Source of the DNA: Tubiluchus corallicola
Lineage: Eukaryota; Priapulida; Priapulimorpha; Priapulimorphida; Tubiluchidae
Assembly (NCBI GenBank): GCA_030141605.1
Contig: JAQGDQ010000032.1
Coordinates: 293,501 to 357,500, forward strand
DNA: 64,000 bases
Reading direction: 5' to 3'
This document shows positions 1 through 34,800 of the stretch, piece after piece; position 1 is the stretch's first letter; each line of letters begins with the position of its first letter. The notes beneath the pieces are model-generated. The model searched no databases and was not told the DNA's origin. It saw nothing but the letters and a program-made list of their open reading frames with translations. A program made the translations under genes and the position numbers.

Positions 1-212
1 GACTCCACTTAAATGGAGTTTGAACAAATTTAGCAAATGATTAGCTTTTGCCAGCTAGCAAATTTTCAAGAACACATGCACTTCTTCGCTAATGCCAAAT
101 GTTCATTATACTAATTTGCTAATTTGTTTACATTCGATATTATATATTTCTCAAAATTACATTTCTTTTCTCGAAAATAGTGACAAATATTGTTGTGTTT
201 TCCTTTAATTAG

Positions 213-2540
213 AGGTAAGGGCTTCGTGTACTGCACAGCAATAGCTGAAGGGGGAGTTAGTGAGTGGGAGTCAGCATGGCAAATGTATACAGACAGCAGA
301 AATGGCAATGAGAGACGTGAACTGCTTGAAGCTTTGGCTTGCACAGTTCAACCGTGGCTTATACAACGGTAAGCTTTAAATAATATGTTTCAAGCACCTT
401 TTCAAGTTTCATGTGAACGAAACTAATAATAGTTGTTCGCTATCATTACTGCTGCTTCGTATATTGTTTGTAAAATTGACAATAATCAATAATGCCATTA
501 CCTGTAAAAACTTGCATTTATAGGTATTTAAATGACACTTTGAATTCTCCGATGGTGAAACCGAGAGAAGCCGTATTTGCCATATCAGCACTTGCAAGTC
601 AGCCAATAGGAAGGAGCTACGCGTGGGCATTTGCACGTTATCACTGGGAGGCTTTGATCGAAAAGTAGGGCTTTATTGCTCAGTCTTCGACGTCATAACT
701 GTAAAGTTGAAGATTGTAAAATTAATTTAGACAAGCTGTAGGTTAGACAATTTAAGAAATGAAAAACTTAGTAGTAAGCTTGGCGTTTGTTATATTAAAA
801 AATATTTGCTTGCAAAAAGTCAGAAGTACGTGTAAAATGTGTTCAGTGTAAGTGCAAAAATTGTAATTTTGTTTGAGATCATTTTTTGCCTAATTCAATG
901 TAAGTACAAAAATTGTAATTTCGTTTGAGATCATTTTTTGTCTAATTCAAAAGGTTTAATTTGTTTCAGATTTGCAGGAAATTTTTTTCTCAAGAGGATG
1001 TTAATTTTCCAAATCACAAGATACTTATGTCAAGAAGAAGAGCTGAAAGAGGTGATTATCTTGTTGATATCTGTGAGATCATCTTCCTAGACAAATTTTG
1101 TTCGGGAAGTTAGATTCTATAAATATATTAGTTATACATGTACTACTAAGAAATAATTTTTGCGAAACTAAAATTATTGTATTTATTAGAGAAACTTGTT
1201 TACCCTGCAAGACATTCAACTGCCAGTTCTTTTTAAATGACTGGGCAAACATCTGAGAAATTTTAAATAACATGCTCATTCTTTGCTTGCACGGCCTGAA
1301 AACATGTTTTAATTACGCCAATGTATAGAAATTCAGTAAGACGTTAAAGATGAATTATTTCGACAACTTTTCTAAAAGAGTTTTGCACTGTAATCTGTAG
1401 ATCAGTTTTCACGTTAACGAGAATCATAATATCTTCTAGTGTGCGTTTTCATTTCATCTACTCTTCGAGTTGTCATTGAGGTTGCAGCGCTTGGAAGAAA
1501 ACGTGGTGTTACAACAGCTAATGTTAATACACACCTGATATTTTATTACAGAAAAAATAATGCATAATGTAATAAAAATCAACAGATAATGCATAACAAC
1601 TAACAGATAATGTAATAAACTACGCATAATTGTAAAACCCTCCAAAACACATCATGTAATACACAAAGTTTAACGAAGTTTCTCATAAGTAGTACTATAA
1701 GTTGGGAAAATAGACTCTGCTTGATATGGTATAATATTAAATAATACAGAATGATTTGGATGTGCCTCTAAGGTACAAAAACTTACTTTAAATTACTTTA
1801 CATTCTTATATTTACTGTGTTTTCGATAGCACATTGCGACATCTCACGATGTTACGCGCGAATTAATACCAATTGATAGTAGAGGAAAAACTGAGTATTA
1901 AGCAAGTTGAAAAATCAAAACACGCCCAGAATATTGCCTTTCAGTCTAGGCGTATATATATCCCAGATATTTAAAAATACTGCATGTAACGCAGTCGCTT
2001 TATAATTTTTTCGTAACTTTTGTAAACCTAGCAGCTATAGGATCTCAAACATTGTACAGAAAGACTAACAGTTCGTCAATTAGTCTGTTTCATGCTATGT
2101 CTATTTTAAATCAGTATTCTACTTTAACTACACTTGGGAAAAATCGCATCCTTTTTACTGCAATAGATTTTGCGAATGATCATTATAGTGATTGTGATAT
2201 TGTCTCCTAGGTATTATTTTGGTTTGCTCGCAATGAATTTTATATACCCAGCTCGAAATGAATTTTATTTTGTTATGTGTTTTATTACTCTAATTATGCA
2301 TGTAAACAGATATTATGCTAGTAATGAAATCATGGTTTTAGGTGGGTTTTAAACGTCGTTGTTATTTTAATTTTACCTTTTTTACAGTTAGAAAACTTCG
2401 TTTCCCAATTACCGGATGCAGAAGCAAATGATCTACCTTGGAGACAAGCTGTAGAAAAGGCGCGGGCAAATGCTAGATGGCTCCACCAGTCAGATACAAT
2501 CATTGTTAAATGGTTCGAGGATAACGTCGAAAATTTGTAG
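213..2540 (+). CDS. M1-family aminopeptidase (APN/ERAP-like), 3' part only
   Basis: This is the C-terminal end of a zinc aminopeptidase of family M1; the catalytic HEXXH domain lies upstream of the window. Four exons join in phase: 213-368, 524-664, 970-1051 and 2388-2540, with a TAG stop at 2538-2540. Visible signatures of the ERAP1-like C-terminal helical domain are VYCTAIAEGG followed by EWESAW, then LNDTL, then NFFLKRMLIFQITRY, and finally the closing pattern A-x-E-K-A-R-A-N-A-R-W with IVKWF near the end. This domain caps the active site in APN, APA and ERAP enzymes and normally faces the outside of the cell or the ER lumen. Introns begin GTAAGC, GTAGGG and GTGATT. The family call is firm; which member it is cannot be told from this part. 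A possible AATAAA poly(A) signal lies at 3433-3438, about 0.9 kb past the stop. Confidence 0.88.
847..952. repeat. 52-bp tandem duplication in aminopeptidase intron
   Basis: Two adjacent copies, starting at 847 and 899, share TGTAAGTRCAAAAATTG and a following TTTGAGATCATTTTTTG. They differ at only a few positions. They lie just upstream of the acceptor of the exon at 970. Confidence 0.75.
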
Positions 2541-5111
2541 CTGTGATTAGAAGGAAGCAAGTATAGGTTAGTTACTACTTTATAGCTGGAAGGAATATTC
2601 TTAAAACTACCTGATTGCCGGATATGGATTGTTTTATCGATTTTTGGAAATACTTGACTTCTGATTACATATTTTGGAAGCTTTATCTTTGCTTGCGCAA
2701 TTTCGTTGCCAATATTACTTGTTGTACAAGCAGAAATTGCTGCATATTATTTGTGCAAGTCAGAATATTCTACAACGCAACCAAATGGCTTTATTGAATT
2801 AGGTGACTCAATTAACTTCCTTGAGAATGCTCCTTGATTAAGATCATTCAACACTGTATGTTTATTTAGGTAGACACGGTACATAAAAGAATTTTTCATA
2901 AATAGATAAAAGTGTTACGCTGCAGGGAAGGCGAATTTAATTATTGTTGTGTATTCAGCATTTAATAATGTATCTTCACTTTATAGTCATCTTGTACAGA
3001 CAACTGTCACCTAGTTTTTACCAAGTCCCAGAAGGCTTGTTTGTTAATGAAAACGATGTGAACAACCACAATGCTTGTAAAGGGCATATAGGTCTGCCCT
3101 AATCTTGCACAATTTTTGATGAAAATAATTAAAAGCAAGTAAGTCATATAACTTAGATTATTAATAATTAACAAGGTTCATTAATGAGAGATGCGAGGAT
3201 ATTCTTTGTCTAAAAACAATTCCAAGACTTGGGCAGAGTTTCTTAAATACATTTGATGTACAGTGATATGTTACGCAAATTGGCGTTATCTGTATTATAA
3301 ATAATTTAAATGCATTATGGCAAAGTGAAAGTTCGCTACAGATTAGCTCATAAACATGCAAAAACAGTAATTTATAAGCTATAAATGGCAAAGAATTGTA
3401 CGTTAAGCTTCTTGCATTGCAAAATGCATTTCAATAAATTTGAGGGTTCATACTCCAATTATCAAGTCTGCATAATATGTAGGAACATAGTGTCAAGATA
3501 GCATCGTACATACGTCTGAGTAGTTGTGCCTTTGTTATTAGTATGAAGTGTCTTTGCGGTTTGTGTTATGGGGTCTTTCATAATTGCATCTGGTTAATTA
3601 AGGACCCTAGATAAATCAATAGACGATTGGCTAACAGCCCTACTTACTTTTACCGGATACTGATATCGCATGATTCAAAATAATATTCTTTCGAGCTAAT
3701 TTTATGTATTACGTAATGACAAAACTCTTCTAAAATGTTTTGTACATTAAAAGACGAACTTTAAATCTTTCTCGTTTTTCCAGTTTTATTTTAGTACCTT
3801 CACTCCTTACAACCTCCAAATGTTAATCGTTAATCGTTTGTTGCACCTTAAAAACGATAATCATTCTCCTTCACAAACAAGTCTAAAACAATTAAAACAT
3901 ATATAAATACTCTTATACATTATCAACTTCAACAGTACAAAAGCGTTTTCAACAATAATTAAGTTTATACGAATATATGACTAGATCTTTTGCAAAACTA
4001 TATAGATATCTTGGCTTCTCAGCTAGTGTGAGTCTCACTAGAGATAGAGTTTAGAAGTGTCAACATTATAATAGTAAATTCAAGGTAGCCACCATTTTTA
4101 TTACACACAAACACCCTAATTATAAAACTAAAAGATGGACATTAAATTATTGCAAACAAGAGTACCCGTTTTAAGTTTGCTTGATGACAGATGCAAACAG
4201 AGCCACCCCCCGACGAAATACAGCTATTTGCAATAGAAATGTCACGTTTTACTCAACATTATTATGATAAAAAGCGTTTTACAACTAGGTTACATTACTT
4301 TTTAAATCCACACCTATACAAGGGCTTACAATAACGCAAAGCTGTAAGCTTATTGCTACAATTATACATTCATATAGTTAAGCTCAAAACACTGCAAACA
4401 TACTTATGTTTACACCTAAGTAATAATACTACAAGCAGTAGCAAGTTAAAAATTAGCGCAAAAAAAACGACGCACAAAAACTATCATATTGCATCAAATT
4501 TTATATCAAAATTTCTCTGTACAAATAGCGATTATCGTAAAAAACTAGAATAAGAAATTAATTTAGATCTCATTCCATTATTATTCCAAGCTGTATTTAG
4601 CCTATTTCCGGCTGCAACTATTTCCTCTATTGAAACCTCTAAGAATGGTTTATACTTTGCTTGAGGAAAACTAATTAACAACTAACTTCTATATAAACAA
4701 ACAATAGTGTATCTACCAAGTAAATTAAACAGTAATAGATTAATACAACACAACATTTCTAACGATTGGTTGTTGCTGTTGTCTACAAATTCGTCGGTCT
4801 TGATCACATTATAAACGACACTCAGCCTGTAAAAGTAAAAAAAGCTTTACCACTGTATCAGTATTTCTTATATTATAATAATAATAATAATGTTTAATTG
4901 CTCCAAGTGATTATAACTATTTTAATTTTTAGTAAAGCTTCATCCATAGTACATAGGCAATTACATATTGCACTGATTACTACATAGCTATTTGTCACTA
5001 TCATTAACATTAACAAATCAGGAGTTTAGTACTAAGCAAACACTGATCCATATTTTTCTCAGGACTGTTACAATTCAAGAAAAACATTAAATTCTACCTT
5101 TTGTATTAGGC
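2541..5111. other. Convergent intergenic region
   Basis: This stretch lies between the stop of the + strand aminopeptidase and the stop of the - strand thioredoxin-like gene, so it should hold both 3' UTRs. It is AT-rich and I see no supported exon in it. The short open frames show no domain, no convincing splice sites and no codon bias. A TTTATT at 4098 (AATAAA on the minus strand) could end the minus-strand gene. Confidence 0.6.
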
Positions 5112-25384
<20,273 letters not shown>

Positions 25385-25424
25385 GTTGACCGAGGTGTTC
25401 ACGCTGCTCTGAAGAAAAGCATTT

Positions 25425-25466
25425 CCTCTCCGCTATACTTCCATGCGAGCTGTCTCTATATATAGA
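25425..25466 (-). promoter_or_regulatory. Core promoter of thioredoxin-like gene (TATA box)
   Basis: On the minus strand CTATATATAG at 25465-25456 lies about 75 bases upstream of the ATG (25384). This puts a transcription start near 25430 and a 5' UTR of roughly 45 bases. The region is GC-richer than its flanks, as promoters often are. The TATA box is seen directly; the start site is inferred from spacing. Confidence 0.6.
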
Positions 25467-25470
25467 TGCG

Positions 25471-28400
25471 AGAAGCCAGAGGTCCCTAGGTGGGGAATAG
25501 ATCGTATACGCCGGTAAAATGAGCACTAGAAGCCGCGCATGTAGTCAGGCGAAAACTTTAGAGATCAACCAGCTAAAGCGACACATGCGCAATGCACACA
25601 TAGATGATACATCTCATAGAAAAAGTCCAAGGATTTACATAAAATAGACTTCTCATGACGAAAGTTTTTCCCGCTTTTAAATTAAATCGCATTTCTTACT
25701 TATTTCTTGAGGGCAAATTAACCACAATAATTATACCAAACCACAAAGACGCTTGTAAGTTTATTCATACTACACATACGACAGCTATTACCAACGTTTT
25801 GTCACTTTCTTTCACGTTGGCTTGTGCAATCATTGACCTTAAATGGCCACGATCATGCTTTATTGCTACAAAATAAAATGAAGCAATGAAATAATACGAA
25901 GTGTCACACGTAGTGTTCCTAACTGTCCGAGATTTGTCTTGACTTTTCAGAAATTGTTATTTTTGTCCATGGAAATTTTAAGCCATGCAGTGGACACTAA
26001 TATTAAAATTTAATTTTAGTCTCATTTTACAACATATTGGTTTAAAGCCTTAATAACCTATACTAAAACCCAGAATTTACTGGGTCCTTCATTAACTCCT
26101 GTCCCGTCTGTTTTAGCCTTTCGCGTCCATGAAACAGTTGATGACAATTAACGACCTTCACTACATTTGCATTTAATTATAAAGATACTAGTTACTAGAA
26201 AAAGTACCAGACCGCAATTTAACACGCTAGTAAAAAATTTTGCTATTTTTCCAAAAATGGAACCACTAGAAGGCTAAATCTAGCTAAATCTAACTAATAG
26301 AGTGAGTTAGTCTAAACTAGCTAAATCAATTATAATAGGTCTTTTTTATTTACGGCTTGATTATTTTAAATTAACTTTAAAGGTTAACACATAATTAAGG
26401 TTATCTTTCTCTTTGTTGACTTGAGCTTGAACCCTTCATTTGAAAAGTTAAGCTACTCCATCTACTTAATGTTAAGCTTAACCATCTGCTTTGCACAACG
26501 GAAATTTTTTCCCAGCAATTTTTAAGAACACGAGCTTCTGAATCATAATGACAAAAAAGAAAAGGGTGTGCCATATCAATTATTTTTTGTAGATGATTTG
26601 TTTAAATCGCTGATAGATTGTGGATTAATTTTTTCATCCTGCAAAATTTCTTTAAACAAATTATTTAAGTGATCCGGTTGCAACGAAAAGTGAATTCAAA
26701 TGTGTTCAGCTTTGCTCATTTGTGTAGTATGTTGCAGATACAGAATTACCTCTACAACCATTTTGATAAAATTATTTTAAAAATGAACGTACAGTACAGT
26801 CTAAGACTCTAAGTCGGTAAGACATGCTTGTCTTGAAGTTAGAAACAACTTTCTCCATAAAAAAGATAATTATAATAATATTCGGCTTCAAATTATTATT
26901 AGTCCTATAAGGAATTAATGATAACTACCAGTTTATAATTATTTTTAAATCGCTATTGCAAAACGTTTCTTAATGAATGTTTTTGAAGGTCTTGATTTTT
27001 CGAAAACATATGACGTAGTTCTTAATTAGAGACTGGGCGCAGAGATGATGTCAAACGTTTGGCTGATTAGTGAACTTAAATGATGCGATATTATTTCATC
27101 GATTTGTTGAGTCTGGACGCTTAAATGGCGAACCTTGACGGTAAAGAGCGAAACTTGAATTTAACACCTCTAGCGTCCGCTAAGACTCTGTTTTTACTGT
27201 CGTTTGACTGAAAGACTGTTGTTTGAAATCGTTATTAACAACTAAGTGATATGTAATTGCACGTACTTAATTTCTGAAACATAATTACTAAGTCAGCGAC
27301 GTATGTGTAAATTGCCCCTGTAATACCAGGTACATTGGTATTATTATTATTTTTGATCATATAAAAGTATAACATATAACCACAATGTAGCATAAGTATG
27401 TACTACTTAAGTTAAGGTGGATATTGTGGTAAAATTCAAATTTATACATGTTATTAATGTTAAGTTAAGAATTTCAAAAATCATATCAAATAGTTTATAA
27501 TGAAAATATGAAAGTCGGAGGCGCTGCCCTCGGTATCATCTAGGGCTAGACTGTTTTGCTTGAGGAATCACACCAGATCACATCACTTGTAAGTCCAATT
27601 AAACTACAGTATTAAGCGATTCGATTAACGAAAAAAATCGGGGGTTCTGCTTGGAAAAAATTGCACATATTGTGAAAAAACGTCAAAAAAGATATGAAAA
27701 ACACACAGGCTGGACTATAGCATTTTTTGTTGTTAGTGTTCCAAATTTTAATACAGTTGTGTATTAATGCAATAGTATTAACGATTTCTTTGAATAAAGT
27801 ATTAAAGCTATAGTACTAGTAGAGACGGCCGACACGTTCTACATAATAAGAATATCACGTCGCTATTTTAGCTTGCAGGAGTTGCAAAGATTTAAGGTTA
27901 CATTTGCTTATTATGTCAACCTAACTATTTTATAAATTTAGAGATTTTCTAAATTAACAATCTAAAGATTTTCTTCACGTCTTTAGAAAATAATAAATCT
28001 GATTTATTCTGTTAGTTACTGTGTGGCTCTTGGCTAGTAACCATAATTAATACGCTGTTTGTTAACTAATTTCCTTTTTACTTTTATGTTATGTATTTAA
28101 ACTTAAATGAATCTAAATTATCAAGTAGAGTTTGGGGACTATATACCAAAATGGTTATATTTAGTTTGTAGATTTCACAGTTTTGAAGAATCAGCAACAC
28201 AATTATTGTCAGGAATTAAGAAGAAGAATTACAGGTAACACAACCTGAAACGTGCAAACATTTACAGGGTATATGCTTATGCATATCTGTGCTGTAAAAC
28301 TCATTTAAGTTCAAAAAATATTACTTAGCATTACGCTTACCTGTTTGAAAGACTTATGTAACTGTAAAAGAATATTCTTAATGAGTTAAAATATTTCGTG

Positions 28401-28816
28401 CCAACTGGTCATCACCAGCCCAGGGTGAGTGCACCACTGATTCACCAAAAAAACACATTTTCGACCTTATTAACAATACAAAGTAATTTAAACATTTTCT
28501 TAATTAGCTGAGAGTGCGCTACAAATGCTTTGATTATTTTTTCAAATTTTAGGCAATGTTGTCTAAATTTATTTCGAACGACTATCAAGACGAATTACTA
28601 TTAAAATGGCTGCACCTAAACAGCATGAAATTGATATAAAATTTCAAGACAAATTTTTTAAGCCTTACGTATAAAGAGTGTTTTCTTGCATTTTAACAAA
28701 AGTGCGTGTAGGTGACATCACTAGGGAATGAATTACAGACATCATAACAACATGATTTAATGTAACTGAAATAATCTTCCGTCTGGTATAATTGAAAATA
28801 ATATAAATATTATAGG
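25471..28816. other. Divergent intergenic region
   Basis: This stretch lies between the start of the minus-strand thioredoxin-like gene and the first CATSPER2 coding exon on the plus strand, so it should contain both upstream regions. It is AT-rich. The only structured item I see is an inverted copy of repeat family A at 28318-28715, ending about 100 bases before the CATSPER2 ATG. No supported coding exon was found. Confidence 0.6.
28318..28715 (-). repeat. Interspersed repeat family A, copy 4 (inverted)
   Basis: The reverse complement matches copy 1 through AAGAAAACACT, GGCTTAAAAAATT, TTTAGACAACATTGC, CAAAGCATTTGTAGCG, GGTGAATCAGTGGTGCACTC and CAGTTACATAAGTCTTTCAA. It is the copy most like copy 1 and lies directly upstream of CATSPER2. 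Confidence 0.75.
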
Positions 28817-31800
28817 ATGGCTACTACTCGGAGACCGCTGTCAGCAGATGACATGCATCATGAAGTGAAATCTCGCTTGGAGCAACTCACTCCTAAAGCA
28901 GAGATGTTCCGCTCTAAACTAATCAAGACATTTAATCTGGTTAATGTCATTGGCATTGGTACAACAAGTGTTCAGGAAATTAATTATTCTTCTGAGGATT
29001 TTTCGGGTAAGAGAATTTTACCACTGAAATCTTAATCATTGGCTTAATTTCTGTCGTATTTTGTTTTTTTACAGTTCACTTCAAAGCTCGTTTTCTTAAA
29101 AAGGTAATTGGTCACTACATTTTTATTCTCAAAGTTCTATGCAATTTTTTATATTGAGGTTTTTACAATATCAGTATACTGCGGATATTAACATTCAAAA
29201 TTTATCGTTGTTAGTTTGCAATTTGCAAATTGTGCATAGAGCTTCAGACAATTTCAAAAGCCAGTTAGTTAGTTGCTTGTAAACTGAAATATTAAACCAG
29301 GAAATAAAAAAATGATTACGAGTAAACTGAAAATTGCCCACTTAGGAACGCATCTGTTTTATGATGGTTTTTTACAAATATGTTTCTTAGTTAAACTTAT
29401 TAATTCCTGTTTTTTGAAACTGTTTCTTGTGTTTATTAGTAGACGTGCATATAGTTAGCTTGTTGTTTATTTACTCTAACTTTTAACTTTGATCTTAAAC
29501 AAGAGCTTGTAATCGATACGTTATCTAAACCGGTATTTGTTTTTTTCAAATGTAGACCCTCAACTCATTCCTCAAATGTTGAAAGATGCTCCCCTTGGTC
29601 TGGTGAAATTTCAAGTGTACACTCACACAGAATCTAGGAAACATTTCTATGAAAGGCGCAAGAGAAGAATCCGTAACAAGTATTCAAAGTGGCCCCCACT
29701 TGATATCTGGGCTAACTGGATAGTAGAAAGTAAGCGTGTAACCCTCGTTTAGTTTTGTTTTTCATTCATTTCACGACCAAGACACAAGTGCTGAAATGCA
29801 AACTACATAGACGCATGTATATTATGCCGCATATAAACTCGGCCAGAATTCCACTTGATTTATTACTTGCGGGTCGGCTTCGAAGATTTTCTTCACTTTC
29901 AGATTCACTATAATAACAATAGAGTGTTAGGTGTTAGAAACCACTTAGTAATAAATAAATTGGTGGTTAAACAAGTATTAAGTATTGCTTGGCTTTCGAT
30001 AAAATTGAAAGCTGCTACAATAACAGTCATAAATACTTTTGTAAGTAGCTAAATTGATAGATAATGTAGTTTCAAATTAGATTTTTTTAATTTTGTACTA
30101 CTAATAATTCTAGACTTTTAAGTAGGTTTTTAAATAGTAAACTAATATCGTAGTGTCTTGACATGAGAACACTTTTCTAAACCAGTTCGATAATAAGTTA
30201 TATACTTTATATAAGATACTATATAGTTATGCAGTATGAACTTGCTAATGAACCTAAAGAGGTATGTTTAGCAAATTTGTTGCATATTGGACAAAATAAA
30301 GAGACGCTAATGATCTATTCATTAGGCATGAAAATACGTCTACGTACATTTGCATTTTTAAACGATAAATTAACTTTTTGTGTCAAACTTGAATTTTCGT
30401 GATTTTTGCTAAAAACTTGAATGTGTGTTCTCTACTAACTAAAGTTGCAATTTTAGGTACCTGGTTTCAAAATACAATGCTTTTTGTTATTCTAGCCAAT
30501 TCAGTGGCATTAGGAATTCAAGCAGGTAAAACAAGTTTTCATTGTAAAAACCATCATACTAATAAATTTAAGTTTGCATTGCTTCTCTTCATTCTTGATG
30601 CTAACTAGTGTTTTAATTACACTGTTAAGTAGTGTTTCACTACTTAACCTGAATATCTGATACATTGCGATTGCGTACATTTTAAAAGGTTTTAATATGC
30701 TCAGACTTATAGGTATAGGTGTTAAATAGCAAATGCATTACTATAAAAAGTGTGGAAAATTTTAGCCTACTGAAAACTTATACATTATATTTACGCGTAG
30801 TAAATTGCGTAATTCTTGTTGTTAGGCTATTCCATTTCGAGATTAAATCATTTAAATATGATTTGACGACCTTTTTCAAGCATCTTGTACATGCACAGTT
30901 TATTTTTATGGCACGTTCAGACCAGCAAGTTTTCCATTTGACAACAAACTCGCAAGTGTGAATTGTTTGCGAGTTCCTGCCCGCCAGTTTTTGCAAACTG
31001 TTCGACTGTTTCTGCGAGATGTTTCACTGTCTGGTGTGAACGCCTTGGGAGTTGCTCTCGACATTTCTCGCAGGAAATACACAAGCTAGTGTCAACTCGT
31101 GCTTGCTGTCAGAAAGTAACTTGCAGCAAATTTTGCTTTCTAGTTGAATGCGAGTAAACTTGGCGAAAAACTGACTAATCTAAACTCACCGTTACTTGTA
31201 ACTACCCTAACTTCTTACTGTGTATAATATGCAGTGCCATGTGGTCATGCATGCAAACCAGCATGTTAGCAACTGTTACCAGTGTTAATACCAGTGTTTT
31301 TTCTAGAATTATCCAAAGTGACTAGTCCAGCGGCAAGGCCTTTTCAAACTGCTCTGGACATATTTGACTACTGCTCTTTGTTTTTGTTCACTGTGGAGAT
31401 TGTTCTCAAATGGCTCGACCAGTTCTGGGATTTCTGGAGAAGCGGTTGGAATATATTCGACTGCTGTGTAACGTTTTTTGTAAGTTTATTGTCGTGACTG
31501 TGCTATTTTCTTTAAATATTTTCGACTGAAACTACAGTAGTTAATTGAATAATTATTACCGTTATTTATCAGTGATTAATAAGCAGAAAAAATTGAATGT
31601 ACATTGATTTTTAAAATACGCTAAGATGAAATACAATCTGAAAGGAAGTACATATGCAATGTTGATGCACCTAATGCTTTAAAGATTGAGTAATGTGACG
31701 TGTTAATTGAAATGAAACTTGAAATATTTTAGAAGGGTAAGGCATTGTAAGTAATCTCCTCAAGTAATTTGAAAGTAACATTGTAAAGGCAAATAACATT

Positions 31801-34800
31801 GTAAGTAACCCCACAATTAGACTAATACGTAAAACAATTTTGCAGAAATTATTCGTTAATGAGTAATAGTTATTTTGATTACTAGCTGTGTTGTCAACTA
31901 AATTCAATCATTACTTTAGCTAATATGTAAGACTCGTGTATATTTTCAGTCTCTTTTGCCAGAGATTATAAGTTACTCGTCTGCAGACAGAAGCAAGACG
32001 ACTGGCCTGGCAATCGTTGCAACTAATCTGAGAGTTTTTCGAATTCTCCGCTCCCTCAAAGTGGTTACCAGATTCAGACAAGTGCGGCTGCTCGTGCTTG
32101 CTATTACCAAAGCTTTCAAGGTGAACACTTCCTTAGACTTTCTTGCAGTAAACTTTGATAGATGAAACAAACTTTCGGTGCTATCGGGTTAGAAATTAAG
32201 TTTATTTAAATTATGTTCGGTGTTTGCGTGAAATGTGTATTCCCCCTTCTGGTAGATTGAAGTCATAATTATGAAATTCGTAAAACCAAACTTGATGGGA
32301 ATGAAAAAAAATGCAAAAAATAAGGGCTAGGATGGATTAAACCAAGTATTTTTTATTTCAAGACTACAAAACTACTTACCCTATTATCATCTGACAACGA
32401 ATCCAGATCTATCCTACCGACGCAACATCATCAAAATCCTAAGAGTCAGTTAAAGGCATACTCACACTAGCCTAAACACAAACTAATAAGAAAAAAATTA
32501 TGTTAATTTACAGTTTTGGTGTGGATAATATTTATCTTATTAGTGAGTTTACGGGAGATTAGAATAATGTGAATTACGCGTCGAGTTAACAATCAAGTTA
32601 AGACTAAATTAATCTCAAAAAAGTCTAATTTATTGGTAATTACACTTTAGCGTGGATAAACTAATACTTGATAACATTAGACTGATTATGATTTAAAACC
32701 CCTGTGGTCTAGTGGTCATGCATTGGCTTCTAGTGGAAAGAGCAGTGAGCATGGCTCTGTTTCCAAAGACCCTGATTCAGTCCTAAGTTTTCACATTCTT
32801 CCTTTTGGGTTGAAGTTTGAATGAAAACAATTTATTATTTGTGAATTGATTCCATTATTATCAGGTACGCGTGAAATTGTTGTGAAAAATCATATTCCAA
32901 ATAATTATTGTAACCTATGAATGTCGCGGTCACCATTACTAATTTTGTTATTCTGCATTTCTATGTAAGATCTAAATTGACATTAGTATGTTCTAAACTC
33001 TTAACATTAAATTTCACTAAAATTACACTGTTTTTTCTGTAAAGTTTTTGCTTACAACATTTTATTTCTAGAGCATGATTTTCATCACGATGCTGCTGTT
33101 TATATTTGCTTATATCTTCGCTATTGCTGGTGTGGTGTTCTTTCAAGAATATACGAAATCGAAACGGACTGATTTGATGTACAAGGACAGTTTTAGGCAT
33201 GAATATTTTAGTCACTATTTACAATAATTACTTGCTTTTAGTACAGTGTTACATAGAATAGAAGCAAATGGTAATATCGAATACTCATTATGTATTTTAA
33301 GTACAGTATTAAGAATCATTAAGAATTATAAAATTGTAATTGTTGTCTGTATTCTGTGCAGTCAACATTGGTTTACAATTTGCAATTTGTTGAATGTAAA
33401 TATAATGATAACTACGACAAATGTGATTATTTAAACATTTAAAGATTCATATTTAAGAAAGCCAGAGACCTGGCACGAGCTCGAAGCCTCAATCTTTCAT
33501 TTGTTAAAGATGTTTTAAATGACTTAACCAGATTAGACTTTCCTTTTTAGACAATCTGGAGTTTAATGACATTCTAATAGTAGTAGTTTATTGACATTCT
33601 ACAATATTTGTGTTGCGAATAATTTGTGATTCTGTGATGTAAAATCAAATTCAATATCGTATATATATACATATATACATACACATATATATATATATAT
33701 ACATACATATATATATATATATATGTTAGTTAATGGCATATTTGTATTTGTGTAATGGTATGAGTTTTTTAACTACTAGCAGACATAGTTTTTTTAATTT
33801 ATTTATTCACGCAACTAACTGAATGAATGTATTCGAAATAAATCGTATATATATTATACGATTACTTATTAATTACGTATATATTTATTTATTTACGCAA
33901 CTATATATATATATATATATATATACGATATTGAATTTGATTTGATATATATATATATTAGTTGCGTAAATAAATAAATATATACGTAATTAATAAATAA
34001 TTGCGTAACTTAATATACTTGCAAAAAAAATGCGTAATAAAGTAAGTATAGTTGTGTAAATAAATAAATAAGTAAATAAATGAATAAATAATAAACAAAT
34101 ATATATATATATGTATATATATTAATGTTGTATGCCATTCAGCTTTGTTAATTTTAAATTATTGCCTCCTGCGTCTACATAACATGTACCTGTTATTTGT
34201 TTAACTCTCTATGATGTATCTGTGAAAAGTGTTAATATATGCGAATTTTTATTTATATCTAGGTATTTCACAACAAATCCCTGTAAATAAAGAGACGCTT
34301 ACCTGTACATGTTTATTTTAAATAGATAATAACAATAATAATATGTATTTTGTCATAAATAATGTACATAGATATATTATTTGTCTTGTTTTGTTGTATA
34401 GGTTATGAATATTATTCGTGTGTAACTAACTACATTTTGTAGATATTTTTCCACAGATGAGTCCAAATGGGTATTAAATAATTTTTAGGACCGAATAGGC
34501 CGAAAATCTAATCTTGCACCAAAAGGTTATTTAAATGACAGGATGTCCAAATGCCATAATATTTATGTCGCAACAAGATTCTCATCTTTGGTTATCAGAA
34601 GCATCTTATCTCGCCTTGATAGGCCTTATTGTGATTCACTTCTATAGGCGACCTCATTGTAGCATTTTGTTGTTTATAGACAGAAACTATATGTAAACTT
34701 TTCGAAAGTGTTCAAACTGTGCTACTTTACCAAAGTCTGTTGCATTATGGTTTTGTGTGTTTTAAATTGGTTTTTAAACTTATTTTGACACGTTTTTTCT

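Noticed and set aside
29073-29102. A short exon-like segment between CATSPER2 exons 1 and 2 with acceptor and GTAATT donor
   Set aside because: Including it breaks the frame of the next exon, whereas joining 29006 to 29556 directly is in phase and matches the family.
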